Notes under the pieces: model-generated
Told to the model about the DNA's origin: nothing
Databases searched by the model: none
What the model saw: the letters and a program-made list of their open reading frames with translations, nothing else
Translations under genes and position numbers: made by a program
Shown here: in pieces, positions 48,130 through 60,500 of the stretch
How the letters are laid out: each line of letters begins with the position of its first letter
Numbering within the stretch: position 1 is the first letter of the stretch
From: Salminus brasiliensis
Lineage: Eukaryota; Chordata; Actinopteri; Characiformes; Bryconidae
Length of the DNA stretch: 64,000 bases
Direction: 5' to 3'
Assembly: GCF_030463535.1 (NCBI RefSeq)
Contig: NC_132888.1
Span: 10,120,081 to 10,184,080 of the forward strand

Positions 48130-51100
48130 ATGAGTGTACAGAAGAGATTGCTGCTCCGTTGGCTTTGCCTGCAAGGTACAATCGAACATATTTATTATTG
48201 TGTATATTTATATATATATATATGTACCAAGTTTATACACACCTGTTTATAATATATTATTGTGTATTATTATTATATTATGAAAAGCTATACAATGAAA
48301 AGCTTTTATTCCAAGTCATTTTGGAGCATGTTAAATGTAAATACAATTTTTTTTTCCAGTGATCTTTGCCACTGTGTTTTCTAAAGACTGGGAGGCAGAA
48401 GTTGAGCCCAAAATCAAAGGGCTGGTCTCATCTTGTGTTGTGGTACCCTGCACGTTCAAGTACCCTGGTGAACAACTCCCAGACTCACGTATAAGGGCAA
48501 TCTGGCACACAAAGGAAAAGATGGGCGATATTATCTATCATGAAGATAGAACCAAAGTGTTAGACAGCTTTAAAGGCCGAACAACCCTCCTTGGCCGTTT
48601 GAGTGAACAAAACTGCACCTTGGAGATCGATGGAGTCAGAGACCATGACAACGGCCCGTTCTGTTTCAGGGCTGAAATCCCAACATTTAACCAGTATTCT
48701 TTTAAGGAGAGCTGTGTTACCATCGTCCCAACTGGTAAGTATGTCTGTTGTTCTAAATGGTTTCAACAATGTTATGAGCTGCAGCATTTCCCAGTTATTG
48801 GTCCTTGCTAAAGCTCATAGTGTTGGTACTGAAAAAAAGGGGGATTGAACCTTTAAATTTCAATAATAATAACAATGACTTCAAAATTGCTGTGTAGATG
48901 TTGCAGACAAACCAAACCTGGACAAAAAGGGATTCTTGGAGGAAGGAGTGGCTACCTCTTTCAAGTGTTCTACCAGACACACCTGTCCCTCTCACCCCCC
49001 CACCATTACATGGAGCTACCCAAATAGTGATGCCATAGTGAACAACAAGGATATTGGTCATGGAATTTGGGAAGTGGAGTCCTTGTTGACTTTTATCCCA
49101 GAAGAGAAGGACACTAACACAGAACTCACCTGCACCATCAATTTCCATGGTGGCAAGCACTCTACCATCCAAACCCCCCTCTATGTGAAGCGTAAGTTAG
49201 ATATTACAGTCATCTGTATATCAGTGTTTGGCTATAAGTGAGTGTTTTTTGTTATTGTTTTTTTCCAGGCAAAGAAAATATGTCCCATATAATAATTCCA
49301 GTTGCCGCTGCACTTGGAACTGCTCTTTTATTTGGAGTGATGTGTTTCTTCATGAGCAAGAATTATAAGTAAGTCTGAGGACTGTATATGTACACTACGT
49401 GTACATATATGTTAAATATTGGACATTATTTATGTTATGAAGTATAGGCCTTGATTTTTTTTTTTCTCAAATGCAATCCATACAATCCTTTTTACAATCC
49501 AGGTCTTGTTAGAAATGCTTTGTGTTTTCTTTCTTTTCTCATTACTAAAAAACACAACTCAGGCAACAGATCCACGAGCTCCAGTCTGGAAATGGGTAAG
49601 TAAATGCCATTCAGCCACTCTTTCTTTCTTCTAATTCTGTGGTCCAGAAGGTAGCATCTATGGCTGTATATCTTTAACACTTAAACAATTCTGAACAAAA
49701 ACATGGAAGCCAATGCCAAAATTCAGAACTGTTGAGCATAAATAGACAAACCACAACCTTCAAAAACAGGCAAAAATCCCCAAAAAACCCAAAAGGATAA
49801 ACTCAAACAGAAGAAAACACCAAGAAAATGTTTGCCAGGCTGGACAAAAAGTAACAGACAAGCCTAGGGTGACTTAATGATGTTCACCCCCCCCAAAAAA
49901 AACAACAACAAATACACAAAAAACATGTAAGTCCCTTTTTTGTACTTAAGAACTGGGCATCTTGTACAATGAATAAACATGTACTTCATATATTTTGTGA
50001 ATATGGAAGGACTGTCCTGAACACACAACAAAATCACCATTAACTGTGTTTCGATATTTGGGACAAATGTTAATCATATTTAAGTATAAAAGGTTAATGG
50101 ACAAATTAATTACTTACCTTCTAGTGTTGCTAATGTAGATATGGTACAACCCATGGACATGATTATAGTGAAATGAAAAATATTCTATTTTAAAAATATG
50201 ATAATGATGTAAAAAAACATTGTTCCAGTTCCAAATCATTGAATGCATAACTATCAGCTTGTGGTCATGTTCTAAATTAGCCATTATTTACATACCTTAT
50301 TTTAGTCCCTCTCTCAAAGTTTAACTCAGATAACAGAAATACTGTTAAGAAAGAGAATGTTTGCTGTGTTCATATGCAGAGCCCACCCCTTATTTGCAGT
50401 AAACTGTTTATATATATTTTCAGTAAACTGGTTTGATTTCACCAAGCATAGAATTATTTTAGCTTTAAAATAGTTATAAGTTGGAACAGGCCCAATATTA
50501 CTGAAGAACTGAAGAACTCTTGAAGAACCCATTTTAAGGGGGTGAAGCATATATTTCCAAGATTATTGGTCAAATTACAGCTTTAGTTAAAACAATCCTC
50601 TGTACATAAATAAACAGACCTTACTGCACATAAAATAACAGTTTATTTTATATTTACACAGAATCTGGAATCAAATGTACAGAATGTCCCAAAGGTAAGT
50701 AGGTTCTCTTTCTATTCTAAAAAAAAGTTGGTTTAACATAAATTAGTTAACTTGCTCCATTCAAAGTGTTTAGTTATTTGGACTTTAAATAGTAAATTAT
50801 AGAACAACATATTATTTATTCACAGAATAGCAAGCATAATAATGTGTGGCTTTACACTGCTTGGTATTTGGTGTATATTACAGAGACTGTGTTTATTGCC
50901 ATATTAATGTGGCTGGCTGGATGTTTTTCTTTCTATTAAAATTTCTGATTGTTTTCTTTCTTTCTGTGATCAACAGGTTCAGGTCAGTGGACTGACACTT
51001 TCAAAGGAATCAGAAAAAAACAGGGGTTTGAGTGTTCATATGTGGTTTAAGTAGACTACTCTTTTAACATTTGAATTGTAAGAATCGCTGTGGTATGAGA

Positions 51101-52796
51101 TTTAGGAGTACAAATATACATAGGAGTTGGTTTTCACACAAATGTTAAGTACATAAGAAGCAAATTTACCTTGTTAACCATATTCACTACTTATTCAAAC
51201 ACACATTTTAAAAATACATTTCATTTCTTTACTTCATTAACCTTCAAAAAACTGTCGGTTTTCACTTTTTTAGGTTTAGCCATGCTAAACCTATTTGATA
51301 GCTACTTGTACTTTCAATAACTAAATATCACTCTAAAGTTCTATCCGTTTCTATTGACAATCAGCAGTAAAAAGACCACATGTCAAACACAGGGTCAAAA
51401 TTATACATACATCAAACATATGAAACACACAATAATTGTGTTAGTTAATGGTTAATAGTTAATGTCCGTTGACCAGACAGTTTTGGTAACCATCACCAAT
51501 CTTCTTGCACAAATCTGGTTGGATATTTGATCACTCCTCTGAGCTCAATTAAATTTGCTGGTTTCCTGGCATAGACACATCTTTTAGGCTCAGTCTTGCC
51601 ACTGGAAATGGGTTCTGGAGACTGTATAGGTGTGGGCTATGAGGGTGAGTTACACATGCTGCCACATCATTAGCCCTTCCTGTGCAGCCACCTCGAGCAC
51701 CGGGTGCGATCCCATCAGCGCTCCCTTCAAACCAAAGGAATGCTTTTTGTTGTTTTTAGAACAGTGTAAAGCTACATTACAATATGTAACAATACAGTAC
51801 GTATGTTGGCTTAACAACACTTTATTGCTGTCTGTTAGTACAGAACAAGTTCTTAGGTTAATATGTTGTGCACCAATCTGCCAACCCTGCAATATTAAGA
51901 TCAGTATATAGTATTAACCTTCTTAGTATTAGTGTGCAGTATTCAACTGGGACACAGCCTGAATTATTACATAATGCTTATTTTCCAAAGGCTAGCACAG
52001 GAAACAAGTGGCAAGGTATTCACAAGCTTCAGACACCCATCCTTGGCAAAACACAAAGACTATTGCAAAATATCATAGGCCCAATGAATTCTGCAGTACC
52101 TCTAGCTATAAATACCCATTTGCTTCCAAAATATGCATCCGTCACCCTAGAGTATACACCTCTATAGAGTATACACCTAAAGTATACACCTCTATTCAAC
52201 TTCTATAAATATTGTTCTCTGGATTGTTGCTCAGCATAATTTTTATGCCTGCGTACCTTTCATACAAACCAAAAGTAAAAGTTTGTCTAGAAACTGTTTT
52301 GTCCAAAAGGATAGAAAGCATGCAGATGTTTCTTTCATTTCCACAATTTGATGCTGAGAATTTTATCTTGTGATTGGCTGTGAAGAATTCTTGGAAATTA
52401 ATGTTATGATTTGTTTCTAAAACTTTTCTTGGTCACGTTCCTTTTTATAGATTAGATTGTTAGATTGTGTTCATTAATATTTATTAATTTCATTTAAATT
52501 ACCAGTATCTGACTAGCCTAATTTTACTGTGTTACAGGAGTAAACGTATGAATGAGCCTGATCTGAATATGGGCAAGTAAGTATCTTCATTTAGGTGATG
52601 ATGTATAAGTGGAACGTAATGTTTTTAACACGACTCAGTCAGTTAAACTGTCTGTTAAAAATCTGTGTTGGCTAAATGTTTAAACACACAGTCAAAATAC
52701 ATAATTATGCTTTGTCCACTTAGGTCCAACAGCGGTGTAAGTACCATGTCTGGAACCACAGGATGCTCCAAACTCCACATTCCAACTAAGAACTAA
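48130..52796 (+). CDS. Siglec-like receptor 4: V-C2-TM (gene 4)
   Basis: Proposed exons: 48130-48175, 48360-48734, 48898-49191, 49269-49368, 49563-49595, 50662-50694, 52538-52576, 52724-52796. Total 993 nt, 330 residues. The V-set has Cys41, Cys46, Trp64, Cys101 and Arg119, followed by TFNQYSF, a close match to the G-strand of MAG. The C2 domain has the CSTRHTC motif, and the transmembrane exon reads IIPVAAALGTALLFGVMCFF. Exon 8 is homologous to gene 1 exon 8 but runs into TAA (52794-52796) just where gene 1 has its splice donor. The tail therefore ends PTKN with no ITIM. Skipping exon 8 gives an alternative 335-residue form using 53006-53042 and 53337-53387. It lacks the Tc1 insertion found in intron 7 of genes 2 and 3. 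AATAAA at 53502 is a possible poly(A) signal. Confidence 0.8.
49600..50660. other. Intron 5 of gene 4
   Basis: No exon or recognisable transposon is present; A-rich tracts occur at about 49890-49925. Confidence 0.5.
50987..50992 (+). other. Candidate 6-nt cassette microexon of gene 4
   Basis: GTTCAG lies between a strong pyrimidine tract with a CAACAG acceptor and a GTCAGT donor, the same arrangement as 12995-13000 in gene 1. It would add two residues in frame between exons 6 and 7. Confidence 0.3.
51450..51640 (-). mobile_element. Tc1-like fragment
   Basis: It carries ATCTGGTTGGATATTTGATC and GCTGGTTTCCTGGCATAGAC, matching the Tc1 piece at 5000-5095. It lies in intron 6 of gene 4. The neighbouring 51650-52500 holds nothing I recognise. 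Confidence 0.45.
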
Positions 52797-53005
52797 GTAT
52801 ATTTTAGAACTAAAACTGATTCCTAAGGTATGGATTCAGTTAACCCCCTGTTGAAATTAAGTACATCATACATTTTGTTCAGTAGTACAAGCAACAGACT
52901 AAAAAAAGTTATAAACAGATATATCTAAATAATCATATATTTTACTGTATAATTGAAATCTAATTCAATATTTTTTTTCCTTTGTTTCTTCTTCAAAAAA
53001 TCCAG

Positions 53006-53387
53006 TGAACAAAACAGGCATACAGCAGAAGTCAGATCGGGTGTAAGTTGCTTAAAACCTAATATTTGGCAATTCATTTTTATGTTTTACATACAGTTAT
53101 TTGCTTATTTTATTAAATGTTTCTATGTTTGTATCATATTCTATTTTTGTGTATTCTGTGAAGTTGTTGTTGTTGAATGATATATATTACATAAACTAAT
53201 ACTCCTTTAAGCTACCTCTGTCATACTGTCTAAACCAGTTCAGATTGTTGTTTAACTTGGATTCCACCACTGAAGGACATATTTTCAGTAGTCTATTAAT
53301 AATGATTAAATGTCTTTTCTTTTTATGTCTCTGTAGGGCAATAAAGATGATTCCAACAGATATAGGAATGAGCAGAAATGGAAGTGA
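53006..53387 (+). CDS. Alternative tail exons 9 and 10 of gene 4
   Basis: 53006-53042 and 53337-53387, joined to exon 7 in phase 2, read through HTAEVRSG and NKDDSNRYRNEQKWK to TGA. They have intact splice sites and match gene 1 exons 9 and 10 in position. They are usable only if exon 8 is skipped. There is a single YRNE (YxN, Grb2-like) motif and no ITIM. Confidence 0.4.
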
Positions 53388-53705
53388 ACTATTTGAGATG
53401 ACCATTTGATGACTGCAGTTTACATTATTCTATAAATCAATCAATGTTAATCAATGCAAATATTAATTACTGTCATAGCATTTGTATAATATTACTTACA
53501 TAATAAACAGCATACAAGTAACTTCTTGTTAATAATGTAATAGAATGATAGAGTTTAAGTTTAAGATGAGACTAATATACTAATTTTCTCAGTCTTGTAA
53601 TATCAACATGGACTAAGGCAATTTACTGGCTTTCAAAATAAATGAAAAATAAAAGACACATCACTAACTGTGTCAGCTCAGTGCCATCATTCCACATGTA
53701 TTAAG

Positions 53706-53930
53706 GGGCAGTGGTGGCTCAGCGGTTAGCACTGTTGGGCCCTTGAGCAAGGCCCTTTACCCTCTCTGCTCCTCGGGCGCTGGAGTTGGCTGCCCACCAC
53801 TCTGGGTGTGTGTGTGTACTCACTGCCCCTAACACACGTGTGAGTGTGTGTTCACTACCAGATGGGTTAAATGCGGAGGACACGTTTCGCTGTAGAGTGT
53901 ACAGTGACAAATACGTGCACCTTTATAAGG
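53706..53930 (+). mobile_element. tRNA-derived SINE, internally deleted
   Basis: Same family as 46953-47212. The piece with the B box is missing (the head joins directly to CACTGTTGGGCCCTTGAGCA), so it is internally shortened. Confidence 0.75.
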
Positions 53931-54769
53931 ACCCCTAAAACCTATATCCCTCCAGTGGGTCCTGGGTCTTGGTCATGCCAGTGCACTTCCCACAGTACTC
54001 CTCTCAATGAGGAGAAATTACTGTTGACAACCAAATAACCAACCAAATAAAATGTCACTGCCTAAAAAGAAATTACATTTATGACTGCAGAATCACTGTA
54101 ACGGAGAAACATCAAACACATTTTGATGTGTTTTTAAACATATATATATATATATATATATGGACATGTTGTGTTCCTAATGTGGTTCAATAAAGAGCTT
54201 CATGAGCTGGCATAGCTATTGACAGAAATGTTTGCAATGAACTGGCACCATGATCCAGGAGGTAATCTTGCTTTGCACCTAATGATTTTGGTGGGCTCTG
54301 AACCCTTTGAGCAAAATGAACGAATGCTTTATATTTTGTCAACAATTTATGAGTCAGGAATAAACTATCAAATTCTGAATTCACCATATTTATATTAATT
54401 TACATTATCTTTTGTTCCATTAATGCACAGCAAATACAGTAATCCTTCAAAATCACTCAATGGGATTAATACACTGTATACAACTTTCGTACTTGCTCAC
54501 ACTTTCCCTAAATGCTACTGTCTTGCTCAAATCCATTCTCTCCATCCTGCCAGGATAGGTTCATAACACTGCTGTCCAATAAAAAAAAACATGTATCTTC
54601 ATTTTTTTTTTCATTTCTGTAATTCTGAATGGATAGACCAATAGAAATGCTCTAAATAACTTGGAATAAACCATTATTCTACATTTACTTCCAATCAAAG
54701 TTAAGCATTTTTATCTTCTCCTGTAAAGTCACCATTTTGTAGATACATGGTTGTCATTAGAAATGGCGT
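53931..54769. other. 3' flank of the gene 4 unit
   Basis: 53975-54150 resembles 62630-62720 beyond gene 5 (ATAAAATGTCACTGCCTAAA against ACATAAAATGTTGCTGCCTA, then a TA tract), a shared unit end. The rest is unassigned. Confidence 0.4.
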
Positions 54770-55478
54770 CCCAGTGTTCCATAAAGAACTTCAAATCATG
54801 ACTCATCTGACCACAGAACAGTCTTCCATTTTGCCACACTCCATTTTAAAAGACCCCTGGCCCAGTGCAAACGTCTGAGCTTGTGGAGCTTGCTTAGAAA
54901 TGGCTTCCTCTTTGCACTGTAGAGTTTTAGCTGGCAACGGCGGATGGCACGGTGGATTGTGTTCACTGACAATGATTTCTGGAAGTATTCCTGAGCCCAT
55001 TCTGTTATTTCCTTGACAGTGGCATTCCTGTTTGAGGTGCAGTGACGTTTAAGGGCTGGGTAACACCATTCTGGTATTGCTGCACTTTCTGCGCAACAAT
55101 GGTGGAATTGGTGATCCTCTTACCATCTTGGCTTCAGAGAGACACTGACACTCTGAGAAGCTATTTTTATACCCAATCATGTTGTCAATTTACCTAATTA
55201 GTGTTAATTGGTCTTCCAGCTGTTCGTTATATGCTCAATTTCCTTTTTCCAGCCACTTATTGGTACTTGTCCCAACTTTTTGGGATTTGTTGACACTGTG
55301 AAATTTTGAATCAACATATTTCTCCTTTAAAATGTTACATTTACTCAGATTAAACTTTTGATCTGTCATCTATGTTCTATTACGAATAAAATATTGACAT
55401 TTGCCATCTCCACATCATTGCATTCAGTTTTTATTCACAATTTGTTTAGTGTCCCAACTTTTTTGGAATCCGGTTTGT
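54770..55478 (-). mobile_element. Non-autonomous DNA-transposon-like repeat
   Basis: A fish-type interspersed repeat with CATCTGACCACAGAACAGTC, CCCAACTTTTTGGGATTTGT and an end of TCCCAACTTTTTTGGAATCC, reading as a degenerate element with no usable frame. I cannot name the superfamily with confidence. Confidence 0.45.
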
Positions 55479-56869
55479 ATATATATAGTATATAGTTGTG
55501 ATATAGTCGAGATATATATAGTATATAGTCGTGATATAGTCGTGACTGTGGACAGAAACCCTAAAAGCTTTTTTCTACTGATCTTCTTCAGACAACCCTA
55601 GGAGAAATGCCTAAAAAGTTGATCAATGGTAATTCCATTTTGTCCATGTCGATCCCTTCTTTAACATTTTTTCACAGGACAAAAAGACACTTTGTATGTG
55701 AATCAAAAACCATATTCTAATTCACCTTTTGAGTCATGATACAACATGTTCCAAAATGCATGGGAATCTTTGTGATGTCTTTGTTTAGATACTTTAAAAG
55801 GTGATTTGACACTTTGAACAGCTGCACTAGTTTCACTAGTTAGGATAGTTAGGATACACTAGTTTCTAAAAGTTATATTTAAATTCACACTAGAATACAA
55901 AACTATCCCCAAAATGTTCAGATGAGCTTGCCAGCGCAGCAGGGGACGCTAAATCATCACAAGGTTTGATGTAAAATATCTAAAGGAGCAAGTGTAGCAG
56001 CCAAAATAGACATAAATACAGCAGGTCTCCATAACCTCCCCTCATCTCCTTCAGGTTATGCATGAAAGAAGGGACGTAAGTAGGAATGTAGTTGGAGGAC
56101 AGTAGGAGTAACGGAAGTGTCTTGACCTACCCTGGGATTCTGGTCAGCAGGTTTAAACTAAAGTCTTGGGCTGAAATTAGTCCCCAGTCCAGCCCTGAAT
56201 AAAACCATTTTAAAAGAAATCACTCTTTATGACTTTGATTATTCAATTCACTGGAACCAAGTGATATAAAGTGTTTAATAAAATATACACAAAAACTTGC
56301 ATGTGATTACTATGCAGCATTCAGATGATGCTCTACCTTAAAAGTACCATAGTTAATTTCTGAAAGTGGAAAATTAAATTTCATGGCAGAAATATTATAC
56401 TAATGTGATTGATAAACTACCTGAACCAAGGCTATTGTTCATTGTTTCTCCTGATATCAAGGCTGTTAAAAAAAGTTGTGGATTAGTTTAGTGAAGGAGC
56501 AATGCTCCTTACTCAGACAGATACTCATACCCTTGATTTAAGAAAAAACACAGAATGAACAGGCGTCCCAATACTTTTGTCCATACTGTGTATGCTTCCA
56601 ACTTTCTCATTCATTAAATATTTTCTGTCTGAATATGATTATATGACATTTTCAACACTACATTACATAGCATCTTTGGGACCAGAGCTATTACTTACAA
56701 AGTTTCTGAGACTGCAGATGCAAGGCAAAATTAATAGTCCTTTACATTTTCTAACCTAATTATTCTCACAATGTGCTTCTGTGAGAGGCTCTCTTGTAGT
56801 GGAGGTTCCGTTTCACTGCTTGTTTTTTTCAAGCTCATTTTAGCTGTGTCATACTGAAAGTAGTTAAAT
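55479..56869. other. Gene-free stretch before gene 5
   Basis: A small tandem array of GTATATAGT and CGTGATATA units lies at about 55480-55545. No exon is seen. Confidence 0.5.
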
Positions 56870-57080
56870 TAGGAAGGGGCAGGGGCTTGATCTACCAGCA
56901 CATGTTATCACTGTTGGGGGGGGGGGGTTGTTTTCTGTCTCTGTGCAGGGTGGGGTTCATCTTTCTTTTACTTCTTAATTAAATACCACAATTTGAAGAG
57001 AATCCTGTGTAAGCAGTAAAAAGGCTCACCGTTGTGATGCAAGTTGCTGTTTGAGATTGACTAATTCTCTTGGGAGGAAG
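56870..57080 (+). promoter_or_regulatory. Possible gene 5 promoter and first exon
   Basis: A weak resemblance (AGGAAGGGGCAGGGGCTTGA) to the AGGAAGGCAGGGCTTTAACT core of the other blocks, a G13-type run at about 56917, and a GTAAGA donor at 57081. The resemblance is short and the call is tentative. Confidence 0.25.
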
Positions 57081-57538
57081 GTAAGATATTTTAAATGAAG
57101 CTATTGTTTGATCAAAATGAGCAACCCTTTACAATCCTTCAATATGGAGAGTGTAGATTCCAGTGGTAATGGTGTTGTATATTAGATCTGCAGCTTTTTT
57201 AACACCTATAAAAAGCCTGTGTTCTGCCGGTTGGTCTAAAGTGTTATTACAAACTTCTATTACCAAATATTTCCTGTAGTTACTGAGTAATATGCCTTTG
57301 TGTGTAATAAGCCTTAGAGAGTTAAGTGGTTGAATGTTATTGAAATTTTAACTAAATAAATGAAAAAATGCACATGTGAAATATGTAGTCACCAGTGCTT
57401 TTATTACAGTGCAATTGTAATATAATGTAAAATTCAATATAGTACATTTGTTCATATGAATAAAAATATATATAACATAAAAATAAATGAAACATCTCCC
57501 TTGTAGTCGGAAGATCGGTTGTTCTGCATTGGAGAACA

Positions 57539-60500
57539 TGGCAAGACTTCTGCTGCTGCATGTGATTTTTCAAGGTGCAGTGAGATTCCTTTATTTTTAT
57601 TTATTGTATAATATTTATGCTCTGTATAAAATCAGATATGATAATCTTAGGATTTGCCTAATTAAAGGTGACTATTATATTTGTATAATTTGTAAAATAT
57701 TTTTATAATTGCTATTCATCTATCCATTTAACCATCCATTACTCTGTCTAGCTTTTAAATCCCATCCGGTTTACATAGGCCTTTAACATTTCAGCAATGT
57801 GGCTCTCTACCTTCCCTTTTGTTTTTCATGGCTGACTCATTTTCTTACAGAGTCTTATATGTAAATCTTATAGACTTTTCATTTTCTGGGAATTTACGGT
57901 GCAAAAATGGTGCAAATGATTACCTTTTTGCCACGCAGGCATCCTGTTTAGTGGTACCTGGACATGGTTAGTAAAAATGCCAAGGAGCATTCGAGGACTT
58001 CAAGGTTCCTGCTTGGTTATACCATGTTCATTCGACTACACATCAGATCCACCTGTGAACCCTCATCGAGTGGTGTGGTATCAATATGTCAGTCGTGGAT
58101 ATCCTCTAGTGTATGATAACTGGGACCCTAGATCAGTGATTCCAAAGTTCAGAGGAAAAACCAGTTTATATGGAAACCCATCCCATAGAGACTGCAGTCT
58201 GCTGATTAAGGACCTTGACATGTCCCACCATGGAGAGAAAGTTTATCCGTGGGTAGACCCAGAAAATGTTGGATGGCGCACTTATGAATTCTTTGATGTT
58301 ACCACTGTAATTCATGTAGAACGTAAGTGTTTTACTTTTCTTCCACAATGTTTTATCAGAATCGTAGTATTTTTATTGATGCAGTGCTAATGTTCATTAT
58401 TCCAGATTCAGTACAAGATCCCAGCTTACAAATTATTGGAGGTATCAATATTGGGGACACCATCTCTGTTCAGTGCAGCACATACCACACCTGTCCATAC
58501 AGAACACCTACTCTGACTCTGAGTGGGATAGAAAGAAAAGAGGGAATAAATGACCGTGTGGAAAATACACATATCGGTGATGGCAAATATCAAATCACAC
58601 TGAAACGGGATGGAGTTGTTCGGGCTGTCAGTCAGAGAGTTCAGTGTTCTGTCAAACATCCTGGTGGCCGTTCAGCCACAGCTACCAGAACACATACTGC
58701 AAAGTGTAAGTGACATTTCTATTTTTGACATTTCTAATAGATGAAAAATGAACTGCATTTATATTTGAACAGCAAGATCCGTTAAGGTGTCTTTTCTCAA
58801 ATGCTTCCTAACAAATTCTTTTTTAAGTTTACTCACTACTGATTTTATTCTTCTACTGAAGTCCTGGTAGAAATCATAACAGCAGTTTATTGAGGACTTT
58901 TGGTTGACTCTTATGGATTACCTGGGTACAAATGTTTTCTATTTTTGGTGTACAGGCAACCAGTCTTGTGATTCCTCAGGATGGTTAGTAAAAATGCCAA
59001 GGAGCATTCGAGGACTTCAAGGTTCCTGCTTGGTTATACCATGTTCATTTGACTACTCATCAGATCCACCTGTGAACCCTCATCGAGTGGTGTGGTATCA
59101 ATATGTCAGTCGTGGATATCCTCTAGTGTATGATAACTGGGACCCTAGATCAGTGATTCCAAAGTTCAGAGGAAAAACCAGTTTATATGGGAACCCATCC
59201 TATAAAGACTGCAGTCTGCTGATTAAGGACCTTGACATGTCCCACCATGGAGAGCAAATTTATCCGTGGGTAGACCCAGAAAATGTTGGAAGAAGCACTT
59301 ACAGATTCTTTGATGTTACCACTGAAATTCATGTAGAACGTAAGTGTTTTTTTTCCTCCACAATGTTTTATCAGAATCTTAGTGATTATGTATTTTTTAT
59401 TGATACAGTGCTAATGTTCATTATTCCAGATTCAGTACAAGATCCCAGCTTACAAATTATTGGAGGTATCAATATTGGGGACACCATCTCTGTTCAGTGC
59501 AGCACATACCACACCTGTCCATACAATAAACCTACTCTGACTCTGAGTGGGATAGAAGGAATAAATGACCGTGTGGAAAATACACATATCGGTGATGGCA
59601 AATATCAAATCACACTGAAACGGGATGGAGTTGTTCGGGCTGTCAGTCAGAGAGTTCAGTGTTCTGTCATACATTATGGTGGCTGTTCAGCCACAGCTAC
59701 CAGAACACATACTGCAAAGTGTAAGTGACATTTCTATATTTGGCATTACTAATAGATGAAAAATTAACTGCATTTATCTTTGAACAGCAAGATCCGTTAA
59801 GGTGTGTTTTCTCATTTGCTTCCTAACACATATAACTTTATCCATAGGTCTCATTTATTCAGCCCGGATCACCCCTGATTCCAACACAGAGTTTCTGGAG
59901 GGAGTGGAAAGAGAAATTATTTGCTCTGTAAAGATACACATGCCCTCAGGATCGACCTAATATCACTTGGAATGGTGAACATTTTCCTGCCACCACATCT
60001 GTAAATGTAATCGAAAAAAAACTGGAAGCTAGATCAACATTAAAGTTCACTGCAAAGGCCAGCGACCACGGGAAAGAAAGGATCTGCCAAACAGAAATAA
60101 AAGGAAATGTTCAAATCGTAAAAATTACTTTAAATGTAAAATGTGAGTAAGAACCCTTCTTAAAGGATATACTTACCTATTCCTCAGTGGCTATTGTCAT
60201 TTATTTATGCTGCACACTTGTTGTGTATTATATTTTGCATCGAGGTGCTTGGTTATTAGTTCTATTTAATATAAACATTCCTATTTTATCAAATGATAAT
60301 ACTTTTACTTCTGTTTAAGCTAATTTCTAAGGAAATATGTTTGTGTTCAGTTATATTTTAGTCATTAATAGTTTCCTTTCATATTTATTTTTTTTATTTT
60401 ATTATGTTGGTGAGCACCTGTACTGCTTCCTGACTGCTCACTTCATGTGGAAATGGAAATGCATTATTTACTCACCACTGATTTTATTCTTCTACTGAAG

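Noticed and set aside
51630-52208. Open frames in gene 4 intron 6
   Set aside because: No Ig or tail similarity and no paralogous counterpart in genes 1-3.
58904-58955. Alternative start (MTLMDYLG...) before V2 and again before V3 at 60543
   Set aside because: It is intron sequence read into a normal acceptor and does not resemble a signal peptide. The copies are identical because the whole intron was duplicated.
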